A stretch of 64,000 bases of DNA from Ferruginibacter sp. (GTDB lineage: Bacteria > Bacteroidota > Bacteroidia > Chitinophagales > Chitinophagaceae). Position 1 is the stretch's first letter. Each line of letters begins with the position of its first letter. Where the stretch lies: the NCBI GenBank assembly GCA_025963635.1, contig JAOQAK010000064.1, forward strand, positions 89,160-153,159, written 5' to 3'. Under the pieces are notes generated by a model, which saw only the letters and a list, made by a program, of their open reading frames with translations, ran no database searches and was not told the DNA's origin. Shown piece by piece: positions 36,821 to 46,482 of the stretch. The position numbers and the translations under genes are program-made.

Positions 36821-37663
36821 TTATTGTTTAGAAGTGTATAGTGCACCAATTTCTGCTGCAGTTAAAGCAGTGCCATACAACCTAACCTGGTCAATCAACC
36901 CCGGGAATCCTGCCATCCAGGTGTTATCAGCATACTTGCCAACAATGCCGGCTGCTTCCTGGAATCCACCAATAACCAAGTTAGATGAATTTTCGAAAGC
37001 GATGGTTTGCCCGGTTTTTTTGTCAAACTGAGCACCATCGCGGTAAACCGTTCCGATATGTGCGGCATCATCGTAGGTGAATGCTACCTGGTGCCAGTTG
37101 CCGTCATACATCTTTGGCCATGCGTTTGCAAAATTGTATCCTGCAAAATTCCAGTTATCACCGTTATTGGGTGCATTGAAATGTATTTTCAGATCCATAG
37201 AATCGGAAGCGCTCTTTGCATTATTATCTGCATAAAAGGTAATATTACCCCAAAAGTTTTTCGAATTGGCAAAGGATAAAACCCCCACCGCATGATTATT
37301 ATCTTTCTGTGACATTTTGATATTTAACCAAAACGAAATAGTAAAGCTTTTAGAAGCGCCAAAATCATTTGCCGAAGCAAACGAAACATATCCATTCTTC
37401 GTTCCATCCATCTGAACGGCTTTGCCATTCACACCGGCGGCGTAGGATACATTGTTATCTACCCCGAAATTAGCCCGGATACTATCCAGCGCTATACCAT
37501 CAAGTGCTGCATAAAATTTCAACGGTCCTCCGGGCGGATTAGTGTCTTTTGGGTAATCTCCAAGGGCAGGGCGGGTCATTTTTTGACAGCTGGTAACCGC
37601 TACGCCGAGGACCAGCATCACCAGGGCGTTCTTGATTAATTTCTTTATAAATGTTATATACAT
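36821..37663 (-). CDS. LamG/concanavalin-like lipoprotein at the end of the SusCD operon
   Basis: The Met at 37663 (MYITFIKKLIKNALVMLVLG) is preferred over 37708 because it starts a lipoprotein signal ending 'VAVTSCQK'. 280 residues. After a Pro-rich linker comes one LamG-like jelly roll (about 50-275) with 'GKAVQMDGTKNGYVSFASA', 'SFTISFWLNIKMSQKD', 'NWHQVAFTYDD', 'GTVYRDGAQFDKKTG' and 'GLIDQVRLYGTALTAAEIGA'. Position after SusD suggests a surface glycan-binding protein (SusE/F role). The terminator at 36761 closes the operon here. Confidence 0.88.
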   Translation of the reverse strand: MYITFIKKLIKNALVMLVLGVAVTSCQKMTRPALGDYPKDTNPPGGPLKFYAALDGIALDSIRANFGVDNNVSYAAGVNGKAVQMDGTKNGYVSFASANDFGASKSFTISFWLNIKMSQKDNNHAVGVLSFANSKNFWGNITFYADNNAKSASDSMDLKIHFNAPNNGDNWNFAGYNFANAWPKMYDGNWHQVAFTYDDAAHIGTVYRDGAQFDKKTGQTIAFENSSNLVIGGFQEAAGIVGKYADNTWMAGFPGLIDQVRLYGTALTAAEIGALYTSKQ

Positions 37664-37737
37664 GATCAGCGTTTTAATTTGAAGAAATCTATGAGGATAG
37701 CTACCCACTTACTATAAGCGGGCAGCTATTGTAATCT

Positions 37738-39339
37738 TTACCATTCCGGGTTTTGCTTTAGAATACCGCCCGTTAGGTTTATTGCCTGTTGCGGTATCGG
37801 GTAGTACCTGGCCCGGTTTGTATAGCCCAATGGTCCGAGTACATTCACAGCATCGCCCCATCTCACAAGGTCATAAAAACGTTTGCCTTCCATCGCCAGT
37901 TCATAATGCCTTTCATTTTTGATAGCGGTTCGCATCTGTGTCTGGTTTATAAATGGAATCGGGGGAACAATAGTGCGTGTTGGTCCAAGATTACCGCTTG
38001 CCCTGTTGCGGATCAATTCCAGGTTGGCTGCCGCGGTCACCCCATCACCATTTTCATTGGCTGCTTCGGCCAACATTAATAATACTTCTGCATAACGGAA
38101 GATCCGGTGATTGATCCAGCGTGCAGCTCCGTTGTTATTTACCCAGCCGGTGAACAAACGCATTGCCGGATCATTACCCGTGTAGATTTTTTTATTCCAA
38201 TACTTTTGAGCAAGTCCACCTGTGCCATCAGGGGTAGTATAGGCAGGTACGGTTGCACCAAATCCACCCAGGGCTGTGCCGCCGTCAGACTGACCGGAAA
38301 ACAAAATAGTTTGTTGCTTCCTTGGATCAGCTGGATCAAATGCATCTACCAGGATTTGGGTAGGAGCATTCCAGCCCCATCCTAAATTCCATGATACGGG
38401 AGCGCCATTTTGGCGAACCTGCTGGCTGGTGCCAAAGTCGGTTCCATTATCAAGCTTACTGTTGGCCTGGGCGCCGGCGCCGGTAGTTGCCTGCATTTCA
38501 AAGATTGATTCGGGACTGTTTTTCCAACCTCCGGGCGAAGCAGCGCTTTTCCATTCCCTCCAGTTATCAGAGAAATTAGCATTCAGGCTGTATTGACCTG
38601 AAGCAATCACCTGGTTACAAAGTCCTATCGTTTTTGCCCAATCCTTCCTGAATAAATATGTTTCCGCCCACAATGTATTGGCTGCCCCCTTGGTTAACCT
38701 GCCATCGAAACCATTGCCATAATCGGCAGAACTCACGGGTAATAGCTGGGCTGCTACCTGGAGGTTGGAATCGATAAAAGTATAAAGCCTTGTGACTGGC
38801 GATTTGTCGATGAGGCCATCTTTTGGATTAACAATTCTAAAGTTGATCAATGGTACTTCACCATAGGTTTTCACCAATTCCCAGTAGGCATATGCCCTGA
38901 AGAAACAAGCTTCACCAACATTGCGCAATGAGGCAGGATCTGACACTTTCAAGGAATCTGCAGTGTACAAAGCTGTATTAGCAGTATTGATCATGGTATA
39001 GTGATCGTTCCAGTAAGTGTTGGGCGCCCAGTCGTCTTTGGAATAGTTGTAAGTATCGAATTCTGTAACGACCTCCTTACCATCATTGATATCACTACCT
39101 TTTTGGGCATCATCGTCGCGTATGCTGTGAAAATCTAACCAGGGCAATGTAGAAAAGCCTGCATTACTTCTTAAAATATTATACATTCCCAAAACGTGCC
39201 CTTCCAGCGCCCCCTGGTTCAAATCGTCCAGGGTTGCTGTTAAAGGTTTCCGGTCAAGGAACTTTTTACAGCCCGAAACCGCTATCATCATTGGGGCCGC
39301 TACGATCAACACCCAAAACAATTTTTTATAATTTTTCAT
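37738..39339 (-). CDS. SusD/RagB-family outer-membrane lipoprotein, second locus
   Basis: 533 residues. Lipoprotein signal (MKNYKKLFWVLIVAAPMMIA, VSGCKKFLDRKP) with the SusD-typical 'CKKFLDRKPL' start. SusD motifs: 'GEACFFRAYAYWELVKTYGE' near residue 135, 'RYAEVLLMLAEAANENGDG' near 415, and 'ERHYELAMEGKRFYDLVRWG' near 480. It pairs with the SusC 19 bp upstream and binds the substrate of the beta-glucan locus at the cell surface. Confidence 0.96.
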   Translation of the reverse strand: MKNYKKLFWVLIVAAPMMIAVSGCKKFLDRKPLTATLDDLNQGALEGHVLGMYNILRSNAGFSTLPWLDFHSIRDDDAQKGSDINDGKEVVTEFDTYNYSKDDWAPNTYWNDHYTMINTANTALYTADSLKVSDPASLRNVGEACFFRAYAYWELVKTYGEVPLINFRIVNPKDGLIDKSPVTRLYTFIDSNLQVAAQLLPVSSADYGNGFDGRLTKGAANTLWAETYLFRKDWAKTIGLCNQVIASGQYSLNANFSDNWREWKSAASPGGWKNSPESIFEMQATTGAGAQANSKLDNGTDFGTSQQVRQNGAPVSWNLGWGWNAPTQILVDAFDPADPRKQQTILFSGQSDGGTALGGFGATVPAYTTPDGTGGLAQKYWNKKIYTGNDPAMRLFTGWVNNNGAARWINHRIFRYAEVLLMLAEAANENGDGVTAAANLELIRNRASGNLGPTRTIVPPIPFINQTQMRTAIKNERHYELAMEGKRFYDLVRWGDAVNVLGPLGYTNRARYYPIPQQAINLTGGILKQNPEW

Positions 39340-39358
39340 ACAAGTAATAGTTTAGTAA

Positions 39359-42300
39359 TTAAAAAGTTAAGTTTAGCCCAAAAGTGCTAACGATCGGAAT
39401 CGCACCCCCTGCATTATCGTATCCAAAAGCGGTGGCATCTCCACCAAATTCCGGACTATATCCTAAGTTGTGCTTGAAGGTTTTCAGGTTTTGAACATTG
39501 GCGAATATTCTCAAATTTTTAATTTTCACTTTGGACAGAATGCTCTGATCGAAACTATAACCCAACATAATGTTTCTGATACGGAAGTAGCTCCCGTCTT
39601 CAATATTGTAAGTAGAACCATTGTAATTAAAACGATCACCCTGGCCTAAGATGGGTACCCAGTTGGAAGTACCTTCACCATGCCAGCGCTCAAGCTTTTC
39701 TGCTGAATAATTTACGCGTTGAAAAGGCGATTCGAGTGAACCCCATGTTCTGAAAACTTCATTTCCATAAACACCTACTAAATCTATTCCAAGGCTGATG
39801 TTTTTATAAGTAAGGTTAACAGATGCTCCATAAGTGAAATCAGGTGTAGGATTGCCTATTACGGTTCTGTCATCAGCTGTTATTTTTCCATCGCCGTTTA
39901 CATCTTTAAATTTAAAATCTCCCGGACGATAGGCGCCGATTGCACCTGCATTAGGCGATTTCAAAATGTCGGTATAGCTTTGGTAAATACCTTCTACCAC
40001 GTATCCATAGAATGAACCAATGGGCAAACCGGCCTGGGTTCTGCTTTCAGCGCTACCATTGTTTTGGAAGGCTCTTGAAAGAATACCCGTTGGAAGATCA
40101 GCGCTCAGGTTCAACACCTTATTTTGTATGAAAGTGATATTGCCTCCTATGTTCAATGAAAAATCCCTTGTTACGTTGTGGTTGAAACTAGCGGTAAGTT
40201 CTTCACCTGTATTCCGGATGCTTCCACCATTGATTAATTCGTCAGGCAACCCGATGGTAGCTCTTGAAACGTAAGTCATGAGGTTTTTGGTTGTCCGGTT
40301 AAAATAATTTGCTTCAAAATGCAATTTATTTCTGAATGCATTCAATTCTATCCCCACCTCTTTGGCATCCACAGTTTCCCATTTCAAGTCAGGATTAGGA
40401 ACATATTCAGGCCTGGCAGCAGTATAGACATTGGTTCCAAAAACTGCGTTCTGGCCTGTAAGCAATCTTGGGTAGAACGGGTAGTTCAGCGATGTCCCAT
40501 CCAACTTTGAAGCGGTCTGGTTACCCAATACACCAACGGACGCTTTTAATTTGAGGAAATCCAATGCCCGCTGGTTTGTCATAAAGTCTTCCTTGGTGAT
40601 TTCCCATGCAGCACCCACTGCCCAGAATTGCTGGTTGCGGTTAGCAGTTGGAATCCTGGAAGATGCGTCGTTTCTAAAAGAACCATTCAGGAAATACTTG
40701 TTTTTATAACTGTACAAAGCCCTGGCAAGGTAAGATACCGTTGAATATTCATTTTGATCAGAAGTGGAAGACGTATTTGAAGGATCTTCGAATCCACTGG
40801 AAATATACCAGAACCGCGGATCATTGGGAATAGGTAAGGCAGTAGCACCACCTGCCTGGCTAGCCTTTCCTGTGCGGCTGGTGTACCCAAAATAATAAGT
40901 AGTAAAGCCTGTAGTGATGGTCAACCCATGATCACCAAAATTTTTCTTATAATTCAGGATATAATCCTGCTGGTATTTTTTGTAAGATTGATCATCCTCC
41001 TGCACCCTGGTATTTTGTGAATACAAATAAGGCTCATTTGTTCCGGGCTTGTACGCGTAGTAGAGCGGATAGTACTGGCGTTTGTTAACGTTACTCTGAT
41101 CTGCATACCAGGTGGCCCTAAAATTAAAGTTCTTAAGGAACACCACTTCTGCAAAAACGCTACCCACCGTTCTTAGTTCAAGGCTTTTTAGTTTATCCCA
41201 CTCATTTTCTACTCTCAGTAATGGGTTATTAACGCCGGAGGACTGAAGACCTACATCCAGCCCGGAATACAAATTCATATTCAATGTGTCAGATCCGTAT
41301 GGATTTCTTACGCGGAATGGCTTTGTGAGTGCCGAAACCTGTGGTATCACCTTTCTTGCATCATCTAATACTGCAGTAGCGTCATATGGATTTTTTTGCC
41401 TTGAAACATTTAGGTTTACTCCCAGTTTGATCGCCTTGCTCACTTTCAATTCATCACTGAGGGATAACAGCATTTTTTCAAGTTTTTCGTGACGGATAAT
41501 TCCTTCGTCAGATTGATACCCTAACCCAAAAGTAAAGCGGTTTTTTTCCGTGCTCCCCGATACGCTCAGGTTATTGGTGTTGAATTTACCCGTTCTTGTA
41601 ACGGCATCGATCCAATCGGTGTTGGCGGTTAAACCGGTATAATCAAAAGGAGTTGTAGTAGGGTTGTCTTTATCCAACGCCCTTTCTTCTGCAAACAAGG
41701 TTTTGAACTGGTCGGCATTCACCAGTTTAATTTTATCGGTTAATTTTTTAAACCCATAGCTGGTGTTAAAATTAACAACCACCTGTCCGGCCCTTGCCTT
41801 TTTAGTGGTGATGGCGATAACGCCTGTAGCGCCTTTAATTCCGAAAATTGCCAAGGACGAAGGGTCTTTCAATACTTCGATAGACTCAATATCATTTGGA
41901 TTGATATAATCGATATTGTCATTAAAAATTCCATCTACTACGTATAGCGGGTGAACGTTACCAATACTTACTGTACCACGGATGCGGATATCCGGGGCCT
42001 GGCCGGGTGTTCCTGAATTAACCACTGACAAACCTGCCACTTTACCCTGCAAAGATGCAATGGGATTCGTATTGGGCTTATCAGCAACTTCTTTACCGGC
42101 TATCTTCACAATAGAACCGGTAAGATCTCTTTTATTGGCGGTGCCATACCCAATCACCACCACTTCGTTTAACCCAACTGTGGAGGTTTGGAGTGTTACA
42201 TTCAATTCAGTGCGGCCGTTAACCGGCATCTCCGTAGTAAGATATCCAACGGAAGAAAAAACCAGGGTCGCTCCTTCCGGCACTGATAAGGAATACAATC

Positions 42301-42781
42301 CCTGTGCATCTGTGCTGGTGCTTACCGATGAAGCTTTGATTTTTACCGTTACGGCAGGTATCGGTTCACCGGCGCTGTTGGTAACTTTACCGGATACCCT
42401 TATGTCCTGCGACACAAGGTTTTTTTGAGTAATCACCACCAGGTTATTTTCCAATATTCGGTAGGTGAGCGTAGTGGAATTGAATATCCCATCCAACACT
42501 TCTGTTACCGGGGTATTCACTGCGTTGATACTCACTTTTTGATTGGATGAAACCACTTCATCGTTGTACAAAAACCGAAAGATGCTTTTCTTTTCGATCA
42601 ATTTCAACGCTGTCTTCAACTCTGCCGACTGAAGACTAATGGTTATCCTGTCTTGCGAAAAAGTTTTGGCGGATACCTGCAGAGTGGAGATGAATAGGAG
42701 CGCAATAGTAATTTTCATAAGCAGTAACATCTTAAAAATGCTTCGTTTTCTCATAACTAGCAATTCGTCTTGTTTTTTCAT
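39359..42781 (-). CDS. SusC-family TonB-dependent transducer with STN domain
   Basis: 1140 residues. Export signal within the first 38 residues, then a secretin/TonB short N-terminal (STN) domain (about 45-110, 'LQSAELKTALKLIEKKSIF'). A carboxypeptidase-D regulatory-like domain (about 128-205), the plug ('VVVIGYGTANKRDLTGSIVK', 'PLYVVDGIFNDNIDYIN') and a barrel ending 'IVSTFGLNLTF' follow. The STN domain is the hallmark of transducers that contact a FecR anti-sigma factor, and exactly such a gene lies upstream (158 bp). It should both import oligosaccharide and report it. Confidence 0.96.
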   Translation of the reverse strand: MKKQDELLVMRKRSIFKMLLLMKITIALLFISTLQVSAKTFSQDRITISLQSAELKTALKLIEKKSIFRFLYNDEVVSSNQKVSINAVNTPVTEVLDGIFNSTTLTYRILENNLVVITQKNLVSQDIRVSGKVTNSAGEPIPAVTVKIKASSVSTSTDAQGLYSLSVPEGATLVFSSVGYLTTEMPVNGRTELNVTLQTSTVGLNEVVVIGYGTANKRDLTGSIVKIAGKEVADKPNTNPIASLQGKVAGLSVVNSGTPGQAPDIRIRGTVSIGNVHPLYVVDGIFNDNIDYINPNDIESIEVLKDPSSLAIFGIKGATGVIAITTKKARAGQVVVNFNTSYGFKKLTDKIKLVNADQFKTLFAEERALDKDNPTTTPFDYTGLTANTDWIDAVTRTGKFNTNNLSVSGSTEKNRFTFGLGYQSDEGIIRHEKLEKMLLSLSDELKVSKAIKLGVNLNVSRQKNPYDATAVLDDARKVIPQVSALTKPFRVRNPYGSDTLNMNLYSGLDVGLQSSGVNNPLLRVENEWDKLKSLELRTVGSVFAEVVFLKNFNFRATWYADQSNVNKRQYYPLYYAYKPGTNEPYLYSQNTRVQEDDQSYKKYQQDYILNYKKNFGDHGLTITTGFTTYYFGYTSRTGKASQAGGATALPIPNDPRFWYISSGFEDPSNTSSTSDQNEYSTVSYLARALYSYKNKYFLNGSFRNDASSRIPTANRNQQFWAVGAAWEITKEDFMTNQRALDFLKLKASVGVLGNQTASKLDGTSLNYPFYPRLLTGQNAVFGTNVYTAARPEYVPNPDLKWETVDAKEVGIELNAFRNKLHFEANYFNRTTKNLMTYVSRATIGLPDELINGGSIRNTGEELTASFNHNVTRDFSLNIGGNITFIQNKVLNLSADLPTGILSRAFQNNGSAESRTQAGLPIGSFYGYVVEGIYQSYTDILKSPNAGAIGAYRPGDFKFKDVNGDGKITADDRTVIGNPTPDFTYGASVNLTYKNISLGIDLVGVYGNEVFRTWGSLESPFQRVNYSAEKLERWHGEGTSNWVPILGQGDRFNYNGSTYNIEDGSYFRIRNIMLGYSFDQSILSKVKIKNLRIFANVQNLKTFKHNLGYSPEFGGDATAFGYDNAGGAIPIVSTFGLNLTF

Positions 42782-42939
42782 ATATTTAAGTTTGGGTTAA
42801 TGAAAGCGGGAATTTGTTCATTCAATGTGTCCTGGTTTCTATTATTTCAATTATCCATTTTGTTCGGGAAATGCGCCAACATTTCGTGTTTTATATGGTG
42901 GCATTCATGAGGAGTTATAAATTATTGAGGTCTGCATAC

Positions 42940-44082
42940 TTACTTGAAGATTTGAATGTTTTGGTTATTTATTTTGTATTTAAAAAAAGGAGTGGAGAGT
43001 TGCAGGGCTGCCAAAGCTTCGGTGATGGTTTCCTTCTCGAAAGTGCCTGTAAGCTTCTGTGTTTTTAATTTCTCGTCAGCAAAGCGAATGCTCACGCCGT
43101 ACCATCTTTCCATTTTTAAGGCAACATTTTCAAAAGATTCTTTGTCAAATACAAGCTTGTTTTCTACCCAGGCAGTTTCTACCACGGTGCTTTCATCATT
43201 TGCGAGTGTTAGGTGACGCATCGACATAAAAGCATTTTTATCAACCGGCACTGCAGCCTTTGTAAGCTGCCTGTCTTTTTCAGCCTGGCTTTCTTCGTTC
43301 CTGATAATCAGCTTATCATTTGGTTTCATCATTATTTTTGCACCATCCCTTGTGGTGACCTCGATACTTCCCCTGATCAGACTGGTTTCTATATTTTTTT
43401 CGCCCGGGTAAGCCTTTACATTAAAGGCGGTACCGATCACTTTTATATTGATCCTGTTGGCATGGATGATAAAGGGTTTGTCCTTATTTTTCACTACATC
43501 AAAATAACCTTCTCCGGTGAGGGTTACTTCCCGTATTTTTTCTCCAAAATGCTGGTTATCATATACCAGTTTACTGCTGCCGTTCAGCCACACTGAGGAG
43601 CCGTCGGGCAATTGAATTTTGGTGCGGGATCCGCTTTTGGTACTTACCTCACTTTGAACAATTTTATCTCCCTTTCCTGCATTGGAGACCGGGGTAGAAT
43701 TTTTAAAAAAGTACAAAGTGAAAAAAAGAAGCACAAAAAGCGACATAAAAGCCGCTCCTATAAAAATCTTTTTCCTTTTGTTTCCCTTTACATCTTCCGT
43801 GTATTTAAAATACAGCGCCCTGGTTTCCTCTTTGTCTTTATCCGTTTCAAGATCATAACCTTTTTCCTTCAACCTGTTTAAATGCAAATGATAAGTAGCT
43901 TCTAAGAATTCTTCATCCGATTCCAGGGGAATTTTCCAAAATTCATCGATGGCCTGCAGGTATAGATCGGTATTTGCCTGAGTTTGGATAAGATCCGTTA
44001 ACTCAGTCAATTCTGAAGCAGTTGCTTCGCCGGAAAGTTTGCGGGACACGAGCGTCCAAATCCGATCTTTAATCATATGCAA
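42940..44082 (-). CDS. FecR-family anti-sigma factor
   Basis: 380 residues. Cytoplasmic helical N-terminus (about 1-95), one membrane segment ('KKIFIGAAFMSLFVLLFFTL', about 100-122), FecR domain (about 145-245, 'LPDGSSVWLNGSSKLVYDNQ', 'REVTLTGEGYFDVVKNKDKP', 'IKVIGTAFNVKAYPGEK'), and a C-terminal DUF4974-type domain ('FENVALKMERWYGVSIRFAD', 'TGTFEKETITEALAALQL') that meets the STN domain of the SusC. Located 69 bp downstream of the sigma factor gene, forming the usual sigma/anti-sigma/SusC signalling set. Confidence 0.95.
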   Translation of the reverse strand: MHMIKDRIWTLVSRKLSGEATASELTELTDLIQTQANTDLYLQAIDEFWKIPLESDEEFLEATYHLHLNRLKEKGYDLETDKDKEETRALYFKYTEDVKGNKRKKIFIGAAFMSLFVLLFFTLYFFKNSTPVSNAGKGDKIVQSEVSTKSGSRTKIQLPDGSSVWLNGSSKLVYDNQHFGEKIREVTLTGEGYFDVVKNKDKPFIIHANRINIKVIGTAFNVKAYPGEKNIETSLIRGSIEVTTRDGAKIMMKPNDKLIIRNEESQAEKDRQLTKAAVPVDKNAFMSMRHLTLANDESTVVETAWVENKLVFDKESFENVALKMERWYGVSIRFADEKLKTQKLTGTFEKETITEALAALQLSTPFFKYKINNQNIQIFK

Positions 44083-44151
44083 GATATTTATAAGGAGACA
44101 GGCACCCGGAAAATCCCCTAAGAGCTTTGATAGAAAAGGATAAAAAAAATA

Positions 44152-44736
44152 TCAGGAGAATGGTTTTTTCAATGAAATGTGCAGCACTTCAGCTATTTTT
44201 TTCAGGGCCAGTGAAACCTGGTGGTCGATTGTTTTGACACTGATATTTAGCAGTACTGCAATTTCTTTATATTTTAACCTGTCTTCTTTCGCAAGCTTGA
44301 AAATCAATTTGCAACGCTGGGGTAACTGTTGGATAGCAAGGTCTATTTTCTCAGATAATTCCCTTGTAAGCAGGATCGTTTCAGCATTCTCGTAAGAAGA
44401 GGCAAACTCAACATTCACTTCATCCAGCGACAACATTACAGATTTTTTAGTTTGCTGCATTTTCCTCAGGGAAGCATTTCGAACGCTTACATACAGGTAC
44501 ATTTTTAGATTGTCGATGCCTGCCAGTTGCTTCCGCTTCGCCCAAATATCAATCAGGATATCTGAAACTATTTCCTCTGCCAGTTCTTTTGACTTAATAA
44601 TGGAAAAAGAAAAACTTTTGAGCGGCAGAAAAAAATGGAAAAATAATTTTTTATAAGAAACCTCATCCTCATAATCAGCTATGCGCTGTTGAAGTTCCTG
44701 CAGAGTAAGTGAGCTTAAAGACATTTTTTCCTCCAT
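44152..44736 (-). CDS. ECF-type RNA polymerase sigma factor (SusC/FecR-linked)
   Basis: 194 residues. Sigma region 2 at about 25-95 ('KELAEEIVSDILIDIWAKR', 'LKMYLYVSVRNASLRKMQQ') and region 4 at about 130-185 ('AIQQLPQRCKLIFKLAKED', 'LKYKEIAVLLNISVKTIDHQ'). It heads the second SusCD locus. Release from the FecR protein on substrate binding should activate this locus, probably including its own operon. Start at 44736 (MEEKMSLSS); the second Met four codons later is possible. Confidence 0.94.
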   Translation of the reverse strand: MEEKMSLSSLTLQELQQRIADYEDEVSYKKLFFHFFLPLKSFSFSIIKSKELAEEIVSDILIDIWAKRKQLAGIDNLKMYLYVSVRNASLRKMQQTKKSVMLSLDEVNVEFASSYENAETILLTRELSEKIDLAIQQLPQRCKLIFKLAKEDRLKYKEIAVLLNISVKTIDHQVSLALKKIAEVLHISLKKPFS

Positions 44737-45346
44737 ACCATCAAATCGGTGGTTACAAAATAAGTTTCAGATACGCAGTTATTAAAGGGAATAAAAAATA
44801 GCATTCCTTACGATTGCTGAAGATTTATGCGGAAACCAAAACAGGATTCCCGTCGGGAAACCTGTTTTTTTCAACAATGGAACTCAAGCAATTGCGACAT
44901 CATATTTCAAGCCGTTATTTTCATATGACAACCAGTTGGACCTAACCGCTGCCCCATATATAAATATTCTTAAGGCATCCACGAAGTTGGAACATCGAAT
45001 TAAAATGCAGTAAAGTGCCCGATGCAGCATCCTGAAATCAAAGTTTGAGATGCACCTGTACCAAAACGATGCGAAAACTGGCTGCGAAAAATAATTGAAT
45101 GAACCAGAACTACCGGGGGCATAAAAACCTGTTGATTAACAGCAGTTGCCGCTAAAGCCCAAATGCGTAGATGAAACCATGGATTGATAATTGCTCAATC
45201 CATCGTACATTCATAAAGCAAATTTTGAGAACAAATCTATCTTGAATACAGAATTCTAATGCTTCAAAAAGCTTCCAGGCATGCCTGGAAATCTGCGATG
45301 GCGAAACCAATTCCGGCCAATCGTGTAAATTATTAAACCAGCTAAA
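44737..45346. other. 610-bp intergenic region upstream of the sigma operon
   Basis: Divergent spacer between the sigma factor (minus) and YitT (plus). It contains a hairpin with T-tract (44838-44870). A 70-codon minus-strand frame at 45152-45364 lacks protein-like features and overlaps the YitT start, so it is not accepted. Otherwise nothing recognisable. Confidence 0.4.
44838..44870 (+). terminator. Hairpin with T-tract, candidate intrinsic terminator
   Basis: AAAACAGG (44838-44845) pairs with CCTGTTTT (44861-44868), with an inner TTCCCG/CGGGAA stem and a run of T after the stem. It points along the plus strand, although no plus-strand gene is recognised before it. It could insulate the sigma operon promoter or end a short unannotated transcript. 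Confidence 0.5.
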
Positions 45347-46318
45347 ATGCATCCGTATTTTCAAAAGGCTATCATTGAGCGAGACAGCAAGCAGATAAAG
45401 GAAGGAGAAAATAAAACCTATTCCCGGTATGAATTAGCAAAAAAATTCAGGCAGTTAAAAGTAAGAATCAGGCGGCTGGCCGCAGATATTTTTCTGCTTG
45501 CACTGGGGGTGTTGTCGGCAGGATTTGGACTGCGGGGATTTTTACTACCGAATAAGTTTATAGATGGTGGAGCGGTAGGTATTTCGTTGCTGCTGGCAGA
45601 AGTTACCGGTGTATCATTGTCAATTCTTTTAATATTGATCAACATCCCCTTCATTGTACTAGGCTATTGGTCGATCGGTAAAGAATTCGCCATAAAAACC
45701 GCCATGGCAATTATATCACTCTCTATTGTGGTAGCTTTTTTTCCCTATCCACAAATTACCGCTGATAAATTATTAGTAGCGGTTTTTGGAGGATTTTTCC
45801 TCGGCAGCGGTATCGGGCTTGCTGTAAGAGGCGGCGGCGTTCTTGACGGCAGCGAAGTGCTGGCCATTAACATCAGCAAGAAACTAGGACTCACCATCGG
45901 AGATATTATCTTAATTCTAAATATCATCATTTTTTCATTTGCCGCCTGGTTGCTGTCTATTGAGATTGCTCTTTATTCAATTCTCACTTATATTTCGGCT
46001 TCAAAGACAGTGGATTTTATTATTGAAGGAATTGAAGAATATACCGGTGTAACCATCATTTCCATAAAGTATGATGAAATTAAGGCTATGATCGCAGATA
46101 AAATGGGCCGCGGGTTAACAATCTATAAAGGAGAAAGAGGCTTTGGCAAAAGAGGGCACCGTGAACATGAAATAAAAATAATCTACACAGTATTGACCAG
46201 GCTTGAAGTGGGCCGGCTAAAAACTGAAATCGAAAAAATTGATCCAGACGCCTTTGTAATTATGAACAGCATAAAAGATACCAAGGGAGGTATGATCAAG
46301 AAACGACCTTTGAAGTAA
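45347..46318 (+). CDS. YitT-family membrane protein (DUF161 + DUF2179)
   Basis: 323 residues. After a charged N-terminus of about 40 residues there are five hydrophobic segments from 'ADIFLLALGVLSAGFGLRGF' to 'IILILNIIIFSFAAWLL'. YitT signature phrases are 'FLLPNKFIDGGAVGISLLL' and 'LAVRGGGVLDGSEVLAINIS'. A C-terminal cytoplasmic DUF2179 domain (about 235-318) follows, with 'TGVTIISIKYDEIKAMI' and 'IYTVLTRLEVGRLKTEIEKI'. Function of the family is not settled. The true start may be downstream of 45347, since the first 20 residues are not typical. It is convergent with the hexuronate transporter and not evidently part of either sugar locus. Confidence 0.88.
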   Translation: MHPYFQKAIIERDSKQIKEGENKTYSRYELAKKFRQLKVRIRRLAADIFLLALGVLSAGFGLRGFLLPNKFIDGGAVGISLLLAEVTGVSLSILLILINIPFIVLGYWSIGKEFAIKTAMAIISLSIVVAFFPYPQITADKLLVAVFGGFFLGSGIGLAVRGGGVLDGSEVLAINISKKLGLTIGDIILILNIIIFSFAAWLLSIEIALYSILTYISASKTVDFIIEGIEEYTGVTIISIKYDEIKAMIADKMGRGLTIYKGERGFGKRGHREHEIKIIYTVLTRLEVGRLKTEIEKIDPDAFVIMNSIKDTKGGMIKKRPLK

Positions 46319-46396
46319 TGGATAATGAAATAATTGATAATGGATAATTCAACCCCAGATTGCCTAAACTAAACAACCGTTAAGTATCAATCAACA

Positions 46397-46473
46397 AGTA
46401 TCCAGTATCCGTATCAAGTATCAAGTATCCAGTATCCAGTATCAAGTATCAAGTATCAAGTATCCAGCATCCC
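46397..46473. repeat. Tandem 7-mer repeat (AGTATCM, about 11 units)
   Basis: Units AGTATCC and AGTATCA follow one another about eleven times in the 164-bp spacer between the convergent YitT and MFS genes. The preceding 46319-46355 holds ATAATGGATAATGA-type repeats that start directly at the YitT stop codon. There are no spacers between units, so it is not a CRISPR array. Confidence 0.85.
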
Positions 46474-46482
46474 GTAACGAAC

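Noticed and set aside
45152..45364. 70-codon minus-strand frame upstream of YitT
   Set aside because: It overlaps the YitT start, has no recognisable domain and its composition (many Trp, His, Cys) looks like random translation.
46397..46473. CRISPR array
   Set aside because: Units are 7 nt and contiguous, with no spacers and no cas genes nearby.
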